From: JABWBR01 sp036741235
Lineage (GTDB): Bacteria; Bacteroidota; Bacteroidia; Chitinophagales; Saprospiraceae
Length of the DNA: 24,783 nt
Reading direction: 5' to 3'
NCBI GenBank assembly: GCA_036741235.1
Contig: DAINSQ010000067.1
Location: 1-24,783, forward strand
The notes below the pieces were generated by a model. It did not search any database, was not told where the DNA came from, and saw only the letters and a program-made list of their open reading frames with translations. The translations under genes were made by a program, and so were the position numbers. This document shows, piece after piece, positions 8,036 through 14,580 of the stretch (the stretch's first letter is position 1; each line of letters begins with the position of its first letter).

Positions 8036-9921
8036 GTACCGGTAGTTTTTGCAAAAAACTTCTCAGCGAGGTGCAATTTGCGCATCGTGGTGCGCTTTTT
8101 GGTTTGGTGGTCCTGCATACGCCGCAAAATATCGTCGAGCGCATGAGTAGCTTCCACCACGTGATCGCCTTTATTGAGCATAATACATTCGGCGCGCTGG
8201 CCCATGGCTGCGTCGGTCACTTCAGCGCGAGTAGGCAACCCCTGCTTGGTAAGTCCTTCGAGCACCTGGGTAGCCCAGATTACTGGTACGTGGGCGGCTT
8301 CGCAAACCCATAATATTTGTTCTTGCAATTCTGCCAATCGGCCAAATCCACATTCGATAGCCAAATCGCCGCGGGCGATCATTACGCCGCAAACGGGGGT
8401 GCGCATGGCGGTGAGGATCATCTCCGGCAGATTATCAAACCCCTGGCGGGTCTCAACTTTTATCACTACGCCGGGAATGCGGTTGCTCAGTTTTTGCATT
8501 TCGGCGATGACCTGGTTCACATCGTTGGCATTGTTGGCAAACGATAGTCCTACCATGTCGGCATTTTTGACTACAAATTTCAAGTCTTCCACGTCTTCAG
8601 GGGTAAGTGCGGAAAGCCGGAGGTTGGTTTCGGGCAAGTTAATGCCTTTTTCGCTGCGCAGTTTTTCGCCGCCGATTTTAGCGTGGGTGATGCGAACCTG
8701 CACGTGGCCGGCTTCTATGCGCTCGATCAGCCCCCCGATTTTGCCGTCGTCGAACCAAATGGGTTCGCCAGGTTGAACGTCGTCGAGTACTTCGGGGATT
8801 GAGCAGCCGATAACGGCGTGTTGGAGTACCTTTCCAGTTTCGTCGGTCACTGCCGGGCGGCCTGGCGTATTGTTGCGGGTGAGCAGCAGTATATCCCCTG
8901 CCTTCAGGGCTATGGGCTGTTCGCGGTTGGGTACTTCGGATAGTTTGGCGTGATGAGCTTTGTGTTTGTGTTCCAGGCACAGTTCGATGCCCTCTTTAAG
9001 ATAAATGGTTTTGTATAGTTCAACCAGGCAGGCGCCGTCTGCCACGTCGACAATTTTCATTTTGCGTTTGGCGTGCCGGGCATCTCTGAGCGCAATAGTA
9101 TCTGCCTGGCGGCATTTAGCCAGCCATTGGCCGTCAACCGGCAAGGCGGGAATATTATCGGGGAGGATGGGGGCTTTTTCTTTATCGAAAAGCCACAACC
9201 TGGCCGGAGCCAGCACTTGCCCCCACTCGTCGCGCCGGGGGCGTAATTTGAGTACGGCGGGGCCGGGTTCAAGCGGCCCGGTTCTCAATTTGGGGCCGCC
9301 CAAATCCATCAGGATGCGGCATTTCAAGCCGGAAATCTCTTCGGCACGCCGAATATTGGCAATAATTTTTCCCCACACTGCCGGGTTATCATGTGCGCAA
9401 TTTATACGGGCGCAATTCATACCGTTTTGCAGTAGTTGAAGCGCCAACCGGTAGTTATCGGCCGCTTCGGTGGGCATCGTTACCATGATACGCACGCGGC
9501 GACCGCTGGGTGTTTCGCCCAGCAGCGCTTCGGTATTTTCCTCGAGCAGACGGCGGCCGTCTTCAAAGCAGACCGCCGGCTTTTCGCCGGGGTCCCAGGG
9601 TTTATTCAACAACTCGTGCATAATGCGCAATAGCGTATCAAGCGTGGCATGCACCTTGCGCTCGGCGCGGCCCAATGATGATAAGGCCCATTCCGATAAC
9701 TCGTATTGCAGGGGGCGCACTTCGTGTAAGCGCAGGGCCAGGTATTGAAGCAGGTTGCGGGCGCTATTGCGATAATGCGGATGCAGGTGGTCCAGACCGC
9801 CGTATGTTTTTTCTGCCAATAATACTTCATTGCGCAATTGGAGTACTTTTTCGGTGAGCTCCTCCAGATTCGGGGGGATACAGGGCATCTGCTGCCGTAG
9901 GGCAGTAATGGGCGTTGTCAT
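7984..9921 (-). CDS. Pyruvate kinase-like protein with N-terminal extension and enlarged B domain
   Basis: A 645-residue relative of pyruvate kinase (PEP + ADP to pyruvate + ATP). About 140 N-terminal residues have no pyruvate kinase counterpart and look helical. The barrel then begins (RRVRIMVTMP, 141-150) with ARINCAHDN (171-179) and MDLGGPKLRTG (205-215). Barrel signatures resume with KGINLP (425-430), the catalytic lysine K488 in VIKVE, MIARGDLAIE (514-523), WATQVLEG (549-556) and PTRAEVTDAA (563-572). Between RTG and KGINLP there are about 210 residues, roughly twice the usual B domain. The protein ends shortly after the barrel, so the C-terminal allosteric domain is absent. L207 and K211 occupy positions that are Thr and Glu in K+-dependent enzymes, suggesting K+ independence. 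The start at 9921 (MTTPIT) is chosen over a 14-residue longer form. Activity is likely but unproven. Confidence 0.85.
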   Translation of the reverse strand: MTTPITALRQQMPCIPPNLEELTEKVLQLRNEVLLAEKTYGGLDHLHPHYRNSARNLLQYLALRLHEVRPLQYELSEWALSSLGRAERKVHATLDTLLRIMHELLNKPWDPGEKPAVCFEDGRRLLEENTEALLGETPSGRRVRIMVTMPTEAADNYRLALQLLQNGMNCARINCAHDNPAVWGKIIANIRRAEEISGLKCRILMDLGGPKLRTGPLEPGPAVLKLRPRRDEWGQVLAPARLWLFDKEKAPILPDNIPALPVDGQWLAKCRQADTIALRDARHAKRKMKIVDVADGACLVELYKTIYLKEGIELCLEHKHKAHHAKLSEVPNREQPIALKAGDILLLTRNNTPGRPAVTDETGKVLQHAVIGCSIPEVLDDVQPGEPIWFDDGKIGGLIERIEAGHVQVRITHAKIGGEKLRSEKGINLPETNLRLSALTPEDVEDLKFVVKNADMVGLSFANNANDVNQVIAEMQKLSNRIPGVVIKVETRQGFDNLPEMILTAMRTPVCGVMIARGDLAIECGFGRLAELQEQILWVCEAAHVPVIWATQVLEGLTKQGLPTRAEVTDAAMGQRAECIMLNKGDHVVEATHALDDILRRMQDHQTKKRTTMRKLHLAEKFFAKTTGTHQLPAYDKASPEISRR

Positions 9922-10017
9922 GACAAATGCATATTTTAAAGATAAATATCTGTACCGGCACACAAAAAAGAAATGACTTATAGCAGGGTAAGCGTTAATT
10001 GACGATTTTTTAACATG

Positions 10018-10050
10018 AAAACGCCGGCCAGGCTGTAGCCCGCGCCGGCG
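10018..10050 (-). terminator. Rho-independent terminator after the small membrane protein gene
   Basis: CGCCGGC (10022-10028) pairs with GCCGGCG (10044-10050), and an inner GGCT/AGCC pair (10031-10040) extends the structure. On the minus strand the stem is followed by TTTT (10018-10021 region), as expected downstream of the gene ending at 10087. The T-run is short. Confidence 0.6.
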
Positions 10051-10086
10051 ATGGATTATGTTTAAAGATGGTTGGTTTTTGATCTG

Positions 10087-10506
10087 TTAACTTTTATCGC
10101 CCATGCCCAGTGTCCAGCCTATGGCTGCACCGCCCAGTGCGCCCATGACAACCCATATGACTATGTCTGCAAAAGTTGAGGTAAGGTTACTGATATTTGT
10201 AGTGCCGTACATCATAAAATCAACGCCCCCGGCAAACAATAGCCCGATAGTAGCTCCGGCCTTCAGGCCGCCCATAACGGTATTAATGCCGGCCCAGCGA
10301 AGGAAAATATAGGTATACAAAGCGCCGGTGAATAAATTGCCCAGGATCAGGAAGAGCCAGTCCATCTCCACTTTATTCACATTAGTAGCCGTACCGGTGT
10401 TGGCTTCAAAAAATTTCATAAATAACATGCCATAAAAGACCCATCCCAGAAGGAAAAAGGCAACGCCTCCAGCCAATGTTCCGAGTGCAAATTTTTTGGT
10501 ATCCAT
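10087..10506 (-). CDS. Four-helix conserved membrane protein, function unknown
   Basis: A 139-residue integral membrane protein with four predicted transmembrane segments, at roughly residues 8-30, 49-69, 78-98 and 110-134. Small residues are concentrated in the helices (GGVAFFLLGWVFYG, GGLKAGATIGLLFAGG, VVMGALGGAAIGWTLGMG). The composition and the central MYGTTNISNLT segment resemble a conserved small membrane family I know from Bacteroidota genomes without a function. It is transcribed alone, divergently from the exported subunit-3-like gene across an AT-rich spacer (10507-10700), and is followed by a hairpin terminator at 10018-10050. No catalytic motif is visible. Confidence 0.8.
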   Translation of the reverse strand: MDTKKFALGTLAGGVAFFLLGWVFYGMLFMKFFEANTGTATNVNKVEMDWLFLILGNLFTGALYTYIFLRWAGINTVMGGLKAGATIGLLFAGGVDFMMYGTTNISNLTSTFADIVIWVVMGALGGAAIGWTLGMGDKS

Positions 10507-10700
10507 TTTGTTTTGATTTAGGTGAAAGGGAATAGTAATTTCAATGTAAAAATAAACAAATAGCAGTGAAATATTCTAATTAATTATTCATTTTCAAAAT
10601 AAAAATATATATCTCAAATAATAAATTGCGCGATCTGCATTTTTGCCGTATGTTGTAATTTGGGAAAAAACTAGTGAAATCAACAATCAATAAATCGACT

Positions 10701-11267
10701 ATGACCCGAAGAGAATTACTCAAGCATATTGCCGTATTAACCGGGGCTTCTGTGATCGGCGCCGATTTTTTCCTGACGGGTTGCAGCTCCGAAGGCGATC
10801 CACCCGGGCTATTCAGTGCCGCCGATGTGGCCTTGCTTGACGATATTGCCGAGATCATTATTCCCCGAACTTCAACTCCGGGCGCCAAAGACGCCCAAAC
10901 CGGCGCTTTTATGGCCGAATTCGTAACGTTTTGCTATGAACCGGCCGAGCAGGAGGTAGTAAAATCCGGATTAACGGCCGTTACCGCTGCGGCCAAGGCT
11001 CAATACGACAAGGCATTTACCGGGCTTGAGCCTGCTCAACAGGCGGCGCTATTGACAGCAATTGTTGCAGAGGCCAAAGCATACAATGCTCAACAAAGGG
11101 GCGATTTTATTCCGCATTATTTTACGTTGTTCCAGCAGCTTACATTGATGGGCTTTTTCACTTCGGAGCAGGGTTATACGCAGGTGCTGCGCTACGAGAT
11201 GATCCCCGGTAAGTATGAGGGGTGTATTGATTATAAAAAAGGAGAAAAGGCCTGGGCTAATAATTGA
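10701..11267 (+). CDS. Gluconate 2-dehydrogenase subunit 3 family lipoprotein (Tat signal)
   Basis: A 188-residue exported protein resembling the small subunit of membrane-bound gluconate 2-dehydrogenase. In characterised complexes that subunit is required for export and assembly of a GMC-type flavoprotein that works with a cytochrome c. The N-terminus has a twin-arginine motif (MTRRELLKHIAVLTG) and a lipobox LTGC, so it is probably Tat-exported and lipid-anchored. The family segment LLDDIAEIIIPRTSTPGAKDA and the aromatic C-terminal segment LMGFFTSEQGYTQVLRYEMIPG follow in the usual order. I start at ATG 10701 because the RR motif then sits at residues 3-4; an in-frame GTG at 10674 would add nine residues. 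No GMC oxidoreductase gene lies next to it, which is unusual. Confidence 0.87.
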   Translation: MTRRELLKHIAVLTGASVIGADFFLTGCSSEGDPPGLFSAADVALLDDIAEIIIPRTSTPGAKDAQTGAFMAEFVTFCYEPAEQEVVKSGLTAVTAAAKAQYDKAFTGLEPAQQAALLTAIVAEAKAYNAQQRGDFIPHYFTLFQQLTLMGFFTSEQGYTQVLRYEMIPGKYEGCIDYKKGEKAWANN

Positions 11268-11297
11268 AAAAGGTCTTTGTGCAGGCGTTGACAGCTT

Positions 11298-11331
11298 TTA
11301 CGGGCCGCCGTTTGTATACGGCGGCCCGTAA
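11298..11331. terminator. Strong hairpin between convergent genes, probable bidirectional terminator
   Basis: A perfect 14-bp stem, TTACGGGCCGCCGT (11298-11311) and ACGGCGGCCCGTAA (11318-11331), encloses the 6-base loop TTGTAT. It lies between the plus-strand gene ending at 11267 and the minus-strand gene ending at 11338, where a shared terminator is expected. Neither strand has a clear T-tract after the stem, so it may act through pausing or RNA 3'-end protection rather than as a textbook intrinsic terminator. Confidence 0.7.
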
Positions 11332-11337
11332 CAAGAA

Positions 11338-12681
11338 TTACGGTTTTTCGGCATAATCAACCACCAAATGGCAGAAAGCCTTCACGCCAAGCGTAAAGCC
11401 GCTTTCATCCAGCATAAAGCCGGCGGTATGATGCTCGGGCGCTTTTTCTATAGGCATATCTTTAGCCATGCCGCCCAGGAAAAAGAACAAGCCGGGAATT
11501 TTGAGCTGGTATTCTGCAAAATCTTCCGCTCCGGTAATGGGCAGGGTGACTTTCACATTTTCCTCGCCGGCAACGGCCTCCAGTGTCGGCAGCATTTTGC
11601 GGGTGAGTTCGGGGTTGTTAAAGGTGATGGGCGTTGCCTTTGTTATCACCACATCAGCCGTCGTGCCCTGGCTTTCGGCTATGTTCGTTACTACTTTCCT
11701 GATATTTTCGTGTACTTCTTTTTGCACCTCGGGGTCGAGGGTGCGAATGGTGCCCCGCATTTCCACAAAATCGGGGATAATATTGCCCCGGTTGCCGCCT
11801 TCAATACTTCCGATTGACACCACAACAGGGGAATCAGTGATGGGCGTCATACGGCTCACCACGGTCTGCAAGCCGGTAATGATATATCCCGCAGCGGTGA
11901 TGGGGTCGTTGCCGCCCCAGGGACGCGAGGCGTGCACGCCTTTGCCGTTGACTTTTATATACAGGTGGTCTGCGCTGGCCATCACGCCGCCGGCGCGATA
12001 CCTGATCACTCCTGCCGGCGTCATAGAATTGATATGCAGGCCGAAAATGACCTCCACTTTGGGGTTTTCGAGAACGCCTTCGTCGACCATCAGTTCGGCG
12101 CCGCCGCGTTCGCCGGCTGGCGGGCCTTCTTCGGCGGGTTGGAAGATAAAGACGACGGTGCCGCGCAGTTGTTGGCGCACTTGCGACAGCACTTCGGCAA
12201 CGCCCATGAGTATAGCCACGTGGCTATCGTGGCCGCAGGCGTGCATGACGCCTACCTCATGGCCGTTGTATTCGGCTTTGGCTTTTGACGCAAACGGCAA
12301 GCCGGTATTTTCGGTGATAGGCAGACCATCCATATCGGCGCGCAGGGCCACCACCGGGCCGGGCAATCCGCCTTTGAGGATGCCTACTACGCCGGTTTTG
12401 CCCACACCCCTGCGCACTTCGTCGAGTTTCAGGTTTTCGAGGTGTTCTGCAATGACTTTCGAGGTGCGAAACTCGCGGTTCGACAATTCGGGAAATTCGT
12501 GAAAATCGCGGCGCCAGGCGATTACTTTGGGTTCGATAGCTTCAGCCAGCTTGTCGAGCCGGACTTTGATCTGGGTATCGTTGGATTGCCTGGCATTGTT
12601 TTTTGGCTGTGCGACACTGCTGTTTACTGCCACAAAAGACAAGGCGACGATGGCGATTAGAAGTTGTTTGCGATGCATCAT
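11338..12681 (-). CDS. Exported M20D-family amidohydrolase / carboxypeptidase
   Basis: A 447-residue metal-dependent hydrolase of the M20D group (hippurate hydrolase, N-acyl-L-amino acid and IAA-amino-acid hydrolase relatives), which removes acyl groups from amino acids or cleaves small peptides. A signal peptide (residues 1-24, ending NSSVAQ) places it in the periplasm or outside. Motifs in order are RRDFHEFPEL (57-66), ADMDGLPI (115-122), MHACGHDSH with C149 and H151, QPAEEG with E184/E185, GLH with H216, and PEHHTAGF with H417/H418. Together these supply the Cys/His/Glu ligands of a two-metal site, so the enzyme should be active. Two adjacent ATGs (12681, 12678) could start it. It lies 22 bases downstream of the endonuclease I gene on the same strand, so co-transcription is plausible. 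A strong hairpin follows its stop. Confidence 0.92.
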   Translation of the reverse strand: MMHRKQLLIAIVALSFVAVNSSVAQPKNNARQSNDTQIKVRLDKLAEAIEPKVIAWRRDFHEFPELSNREFRTSKVIAEHLENLKLDEVRRGVGKTGVVGILKGGLPGPVVALRADMDGLPITENTGLPFASKAKAEYNGHEVGVMHACGHDSHVAILMGVAEVLSQVRQQLRGTVVFIFQPAEEGPPAGERGGAELMVDEGVLENPKVEVIFGLHINSMTPAGVIRYRAGGVMASADHLYIKVNGKGVHASRPWGGNDPITAAGYIITGLQTVVSRMTPITDSPVVVSIGSIEGGNRGNIIPDFVEMRGTIRTLDPEVQKEVHENIRKVVTNIAESQGTTADVVITKATPITFNNPELTRKMLPTLEAVAGEENVKVTLPITGAEDFAEYQLKIPGLFFFLGGMAKDMPIEKAPEHHTAGFMLDESGFTLGVKAFCHLVVDYAEKP

Positions 12682-12703
12682 GATTGTTTTATTACAAAAT
12701 AAG

Positions 12704-13903
12704 CTATTTGCTGCGAATTAGACTTTTGGTGTGAACTGCAACTCCACCCGAATGGATCAGCATCAGCCGGTAGCGGTACAACCCCGGCCCTTGCAGCAAC
12801 CATGCAGGCAATACGGCCCGGTAGGCGCCGGGCGACTGGACTTCATCAACCAGCAGAGTAGTCAATTGCCCCGTAGCATTCCACACTTCCAGGCGGGCAT
12901 GGCCCCCCTCGTAGAGCTCATAGGGAATGTACGTAATGCTTTCAAACGGATTGGGCTCATTTTGCCCCAATTGAAAGTAAACGGCTGCGGGTTCATCGAC
13001 AGCTACCGGCATGCATACCAAACCCGACAGTTCAGGGCAGTAAATGCGTTCGGCCAGGGTACAGTCCAACACAAAGGGATTGCGCTTGCCGTTTTGGTAA
13101 GGCGCAATAAGATGGGTGCGCATCCATTCCGCTTCATCCACAGGATCAAGGGCGTGCCATTGGCAAAGGTCGGCGCGTTGCTCAGGAAAGTATTGGTTGT
13201 CGGCCTGGTCGGCCTGCATGCGGTACATCGTATAAAAATAAAACATAGCCCGGGCCACATTGCCTTTGTGGTCTTCGCGCGGCTCAAAACGCGTGTCGTT
13301 GACTTCACTATACAAGTCAATATTATTTTGGGGAATATTGCCGGTCATTACCCCCTGGTAAAACCACTTTTCGGTTTCATTATCCGGGATTTCTCCGAAG
13401 GCCAGGTCGGCGCGAGCAGCATTTACATCTATGCGGGTGGCATAGAGGTGGTGCATGTCGGCTTCGGCATTGCCCACATCGGCGCCTTTGCCCCTTGGGT
13501 AGGTGTGTTCGGTGTTTAGCCCATTGGGGCCGCCGTTCATGAATGCCGCCGTAGTAGGGTCGAGCGCCGGGTCGAGGTAGATGGTAAACCCGGTGTAAAC
13601 GCAAGACAGGCTATCGTTTTGTCCATATACCCGTGAGAAAAGGGTGTCGCGCGATTGCGCAAAGGGCAGCACCGACAGCGGTTTGTATACGGTAATGACC
13701 TGCTCCAGCAGCTCGTCGCCCTGTAAAGCGGGGAAAACGGGTTGGTGGTATTGGGCACGCAGGGGAAATGCCGTTAGGGCCCAGATGGCGATCGAGAGGA
13801 GAGGGAGGGAGGAGGGGGTGAGGGGGCGAGGAGGCGATTCCTTGTAGCCGATAGTTGACTGCCTGATGTCGGCTCCCAATATTTCCATTGTCTTAATTAT
13901 CAT
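12704..13903 (-). CDS. Secreted endonuclease I family nuclease with T9SS C-terminal sorting domain
   Basis: A 399-residue extracellular nuclease related to EndA/Vvn-type endonuclease I, which cuts DNA and often RNA non-specifically. The catalytic region has TEHTYPRG (H133), ADMHHLYATRIDVNAAR (148-164), FEPREDHKGNVARAMFYF (206-223; E207, H212) and the family's NGKRNPFVLD (271-280). The C-terminal ~90 residues (309-399, with QNEPNPFESITYIPY) form a type A T9SS sorting domain, so the protein should cross the outer membrane through the PorU/Sov machinery and be cleaved at the surface. The N-terminus is odd: about 33 polar, proline-rich residues precede the hydrophobic signal segment (LPLLSIAIWALTAFPLRAQ), so the true start may be a non-ATG codon downstream. 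A G-quadruplex-type tract lies in this part. The M20 gene follows after 22 bases. Confidence 0.9.
   Translation of the reverse strand: MIIKTMEILGADIRQSTIGYKESPPRPLTPSSLPLLSIAIWALTAFPLRAQYHQPVFPALQGDELLEQVITVYKPLSVLPFAQSRDTLFSRVYGQNDSLSCVYTGFTIYLDPALDPTTAAFMNGGPNGLNTEHTYPRGKGADVGNAEADMHHLYATRIDVNAARADLAFGEIPDNETEKWFYQGVMTGNIPQNNIDLYSEVNDTRFEPREDHKGNVARAMFYFYTMYRMQADQADNQYFPEQRADLCQWHALDPVDEAEWMRTHLIAPYQNGKRNPFVLDCTLAERIYCPELSGLVCMPVAVDEPAAVYFQLGQNEPNPFESITYIPYELYEGGHARLEVWNATGQLTTLLVDEVQSPGAYRAVLPAWLLQGPGLYRYRLMLIHSGGVAVHTKSLIRSK
13803..13826 (+). other. G-quadruplex-type motif in a purine tract
   Basis: The plus strand carries four G-runs: GGG 13803-13805, GGG 13807-13809, GGGGG 13814-13818 and GGGGG 13822-13826, with loops of 1, 4 and 3 bases. 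This fits the canonical G3+N1-7 pattern. It sits in a 44-base tract (13794-13837) with only three pyrimidines, on the template strand near the 5' end of the endonuclease I gene. Confidence 0.6.
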
Positions 13904-14020
13904 GATGTTGCTATTTGTCAGAAGGCCGTTTTTTTTTATTCAGGATGAAAACTAGCAATATTTTTATTTTTACGGGTAATGTTTTCCTGAATTGGGTATT
14001 AACATCAAAAAAAACAACTT

Positions 14021-14485
14021 ATGAAAACCATCATCGTTTTTTGCCTGGCATTAATTTCCGCAAATGGAGTATGGAGTCAATCAAGTGAGGAGATGCGAGT
14101 AGTAGAAGTCATGCCCATGTTCCCTGGATGCGACTCAATAGAAAACCCTGAAGAGAGAAAGAAGTGCGCTGATAGAAAAATGCTGGAGTTTCTTTATTCT
14201 AACTTGAAGTATCCGGAAGTAGCACGAACCAATAATATTGAAGGCACGGTAATTGTCAATTTTGTAGTAGAAAAAGACGGCAGCATTAGCAACGAGCAAG
14301 TGATTCGCAGTGTCAGTGCTGAAATCGACGAAGCGGCTTTGGACGCCGTCAGGGAGATGCGCAACCAAAACATACTCTGGCATCCGGGTTTGCAAAGTGG
14401 GAAGCCGGTTAGGGTGACGTTTAATATGCCGTTGCGGTTCAAGCTGGAAGACAATAATTCCAAGTCGAAGAAAAAGAAAAACTGA
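14021..14485 (+). CDS. Periplasmic TonB C-terminal domain protein
   Basis: A 154-residue protein with a cleavable-type signal peptide (1-20, ending GVWSQ) followed by a TonB C-terminal domain of the Bacteroidota type: VVEVMPMFPGC (27-37), the KKCADRKMLEFLYSNLKYP segment (47-65), IEGTVIVNFVVEKDGSI (73-89) and KPVRVTFNMPLRFKLE (128-143). TonB normally spans the inner membrane and passes proton-motive energy to outer-membrane receptors through this domain. Here there is no membrane anchor beyond the signal peptide and no proline-rich spacer, so it cannot transmit energy alone; it may bind receptor TonB boxes or act as an accessory protein. A very lysine-rich tail (SKSKKKKN) ends it. It lies 95 bases upstream of the propeller-cyclase gene on the same strand. 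Confidence 0.85.
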   Translation: MKTIIVFCLALISANGVWSQSSEEMRVVEVMPMFPGCDSIENPEERKKCADRKMLEFLYSNLKYPEVARTNNIEGTVIVNFVVEKDGSISNEQVIRSVSAEIDEAALDAVREMRNQNILWHPGLQSGKPVRVTFNMPLRFKLEDNNSKSKKKKN

Positions 14486-14565
14486 TCTACGGCTGTTATT
14501 GGCATTGACATTGAGGGCGATTCATATTTTCCTGGTCAATACCGCGGTGATATTCGCGCGCTAAG

Positions 14566-14573
14566 TATCTTTG
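14566..14573 (+). promoter_or_regulatory. Candidate -7 box for the propeller-cyclase gene
   Basis: TATCTTTG matches TAnnTTTG and ends 7 bases before the ATG at 14581. If used, the mRNA would have almost no leader. No clear -33 TTG is seen at the expected spacing. A short palindrome ACCGCGGT (about 14541-14548) lies just upstream. Confidence 0.3.
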
Positions 14574-14580
14574 TAGGGAT

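Noticed and set aside
10674..10700. GTG start nine codons upstream for the subunit 3-like gene
   Set aside because: It would move the twin-arginine motif deeper and is not needed; ATG 10701 fits exported family members better, though the GTG cannot be excluded.
11468..12502. Plus-strand open frame (344 codons) opposite the M20 hydrolase
   Set aside because: It mirrors a gene with intact metal-ligand motifs, is Ser/Pro-rich without domains, and has no start signal.
12731..13519. Plus-strand open frame (262 codons) opposite the endonuclease gene
   Set aside because: The minus strand carries the nuclease and T9SS motifs; the other frame shows nothing recognisable.
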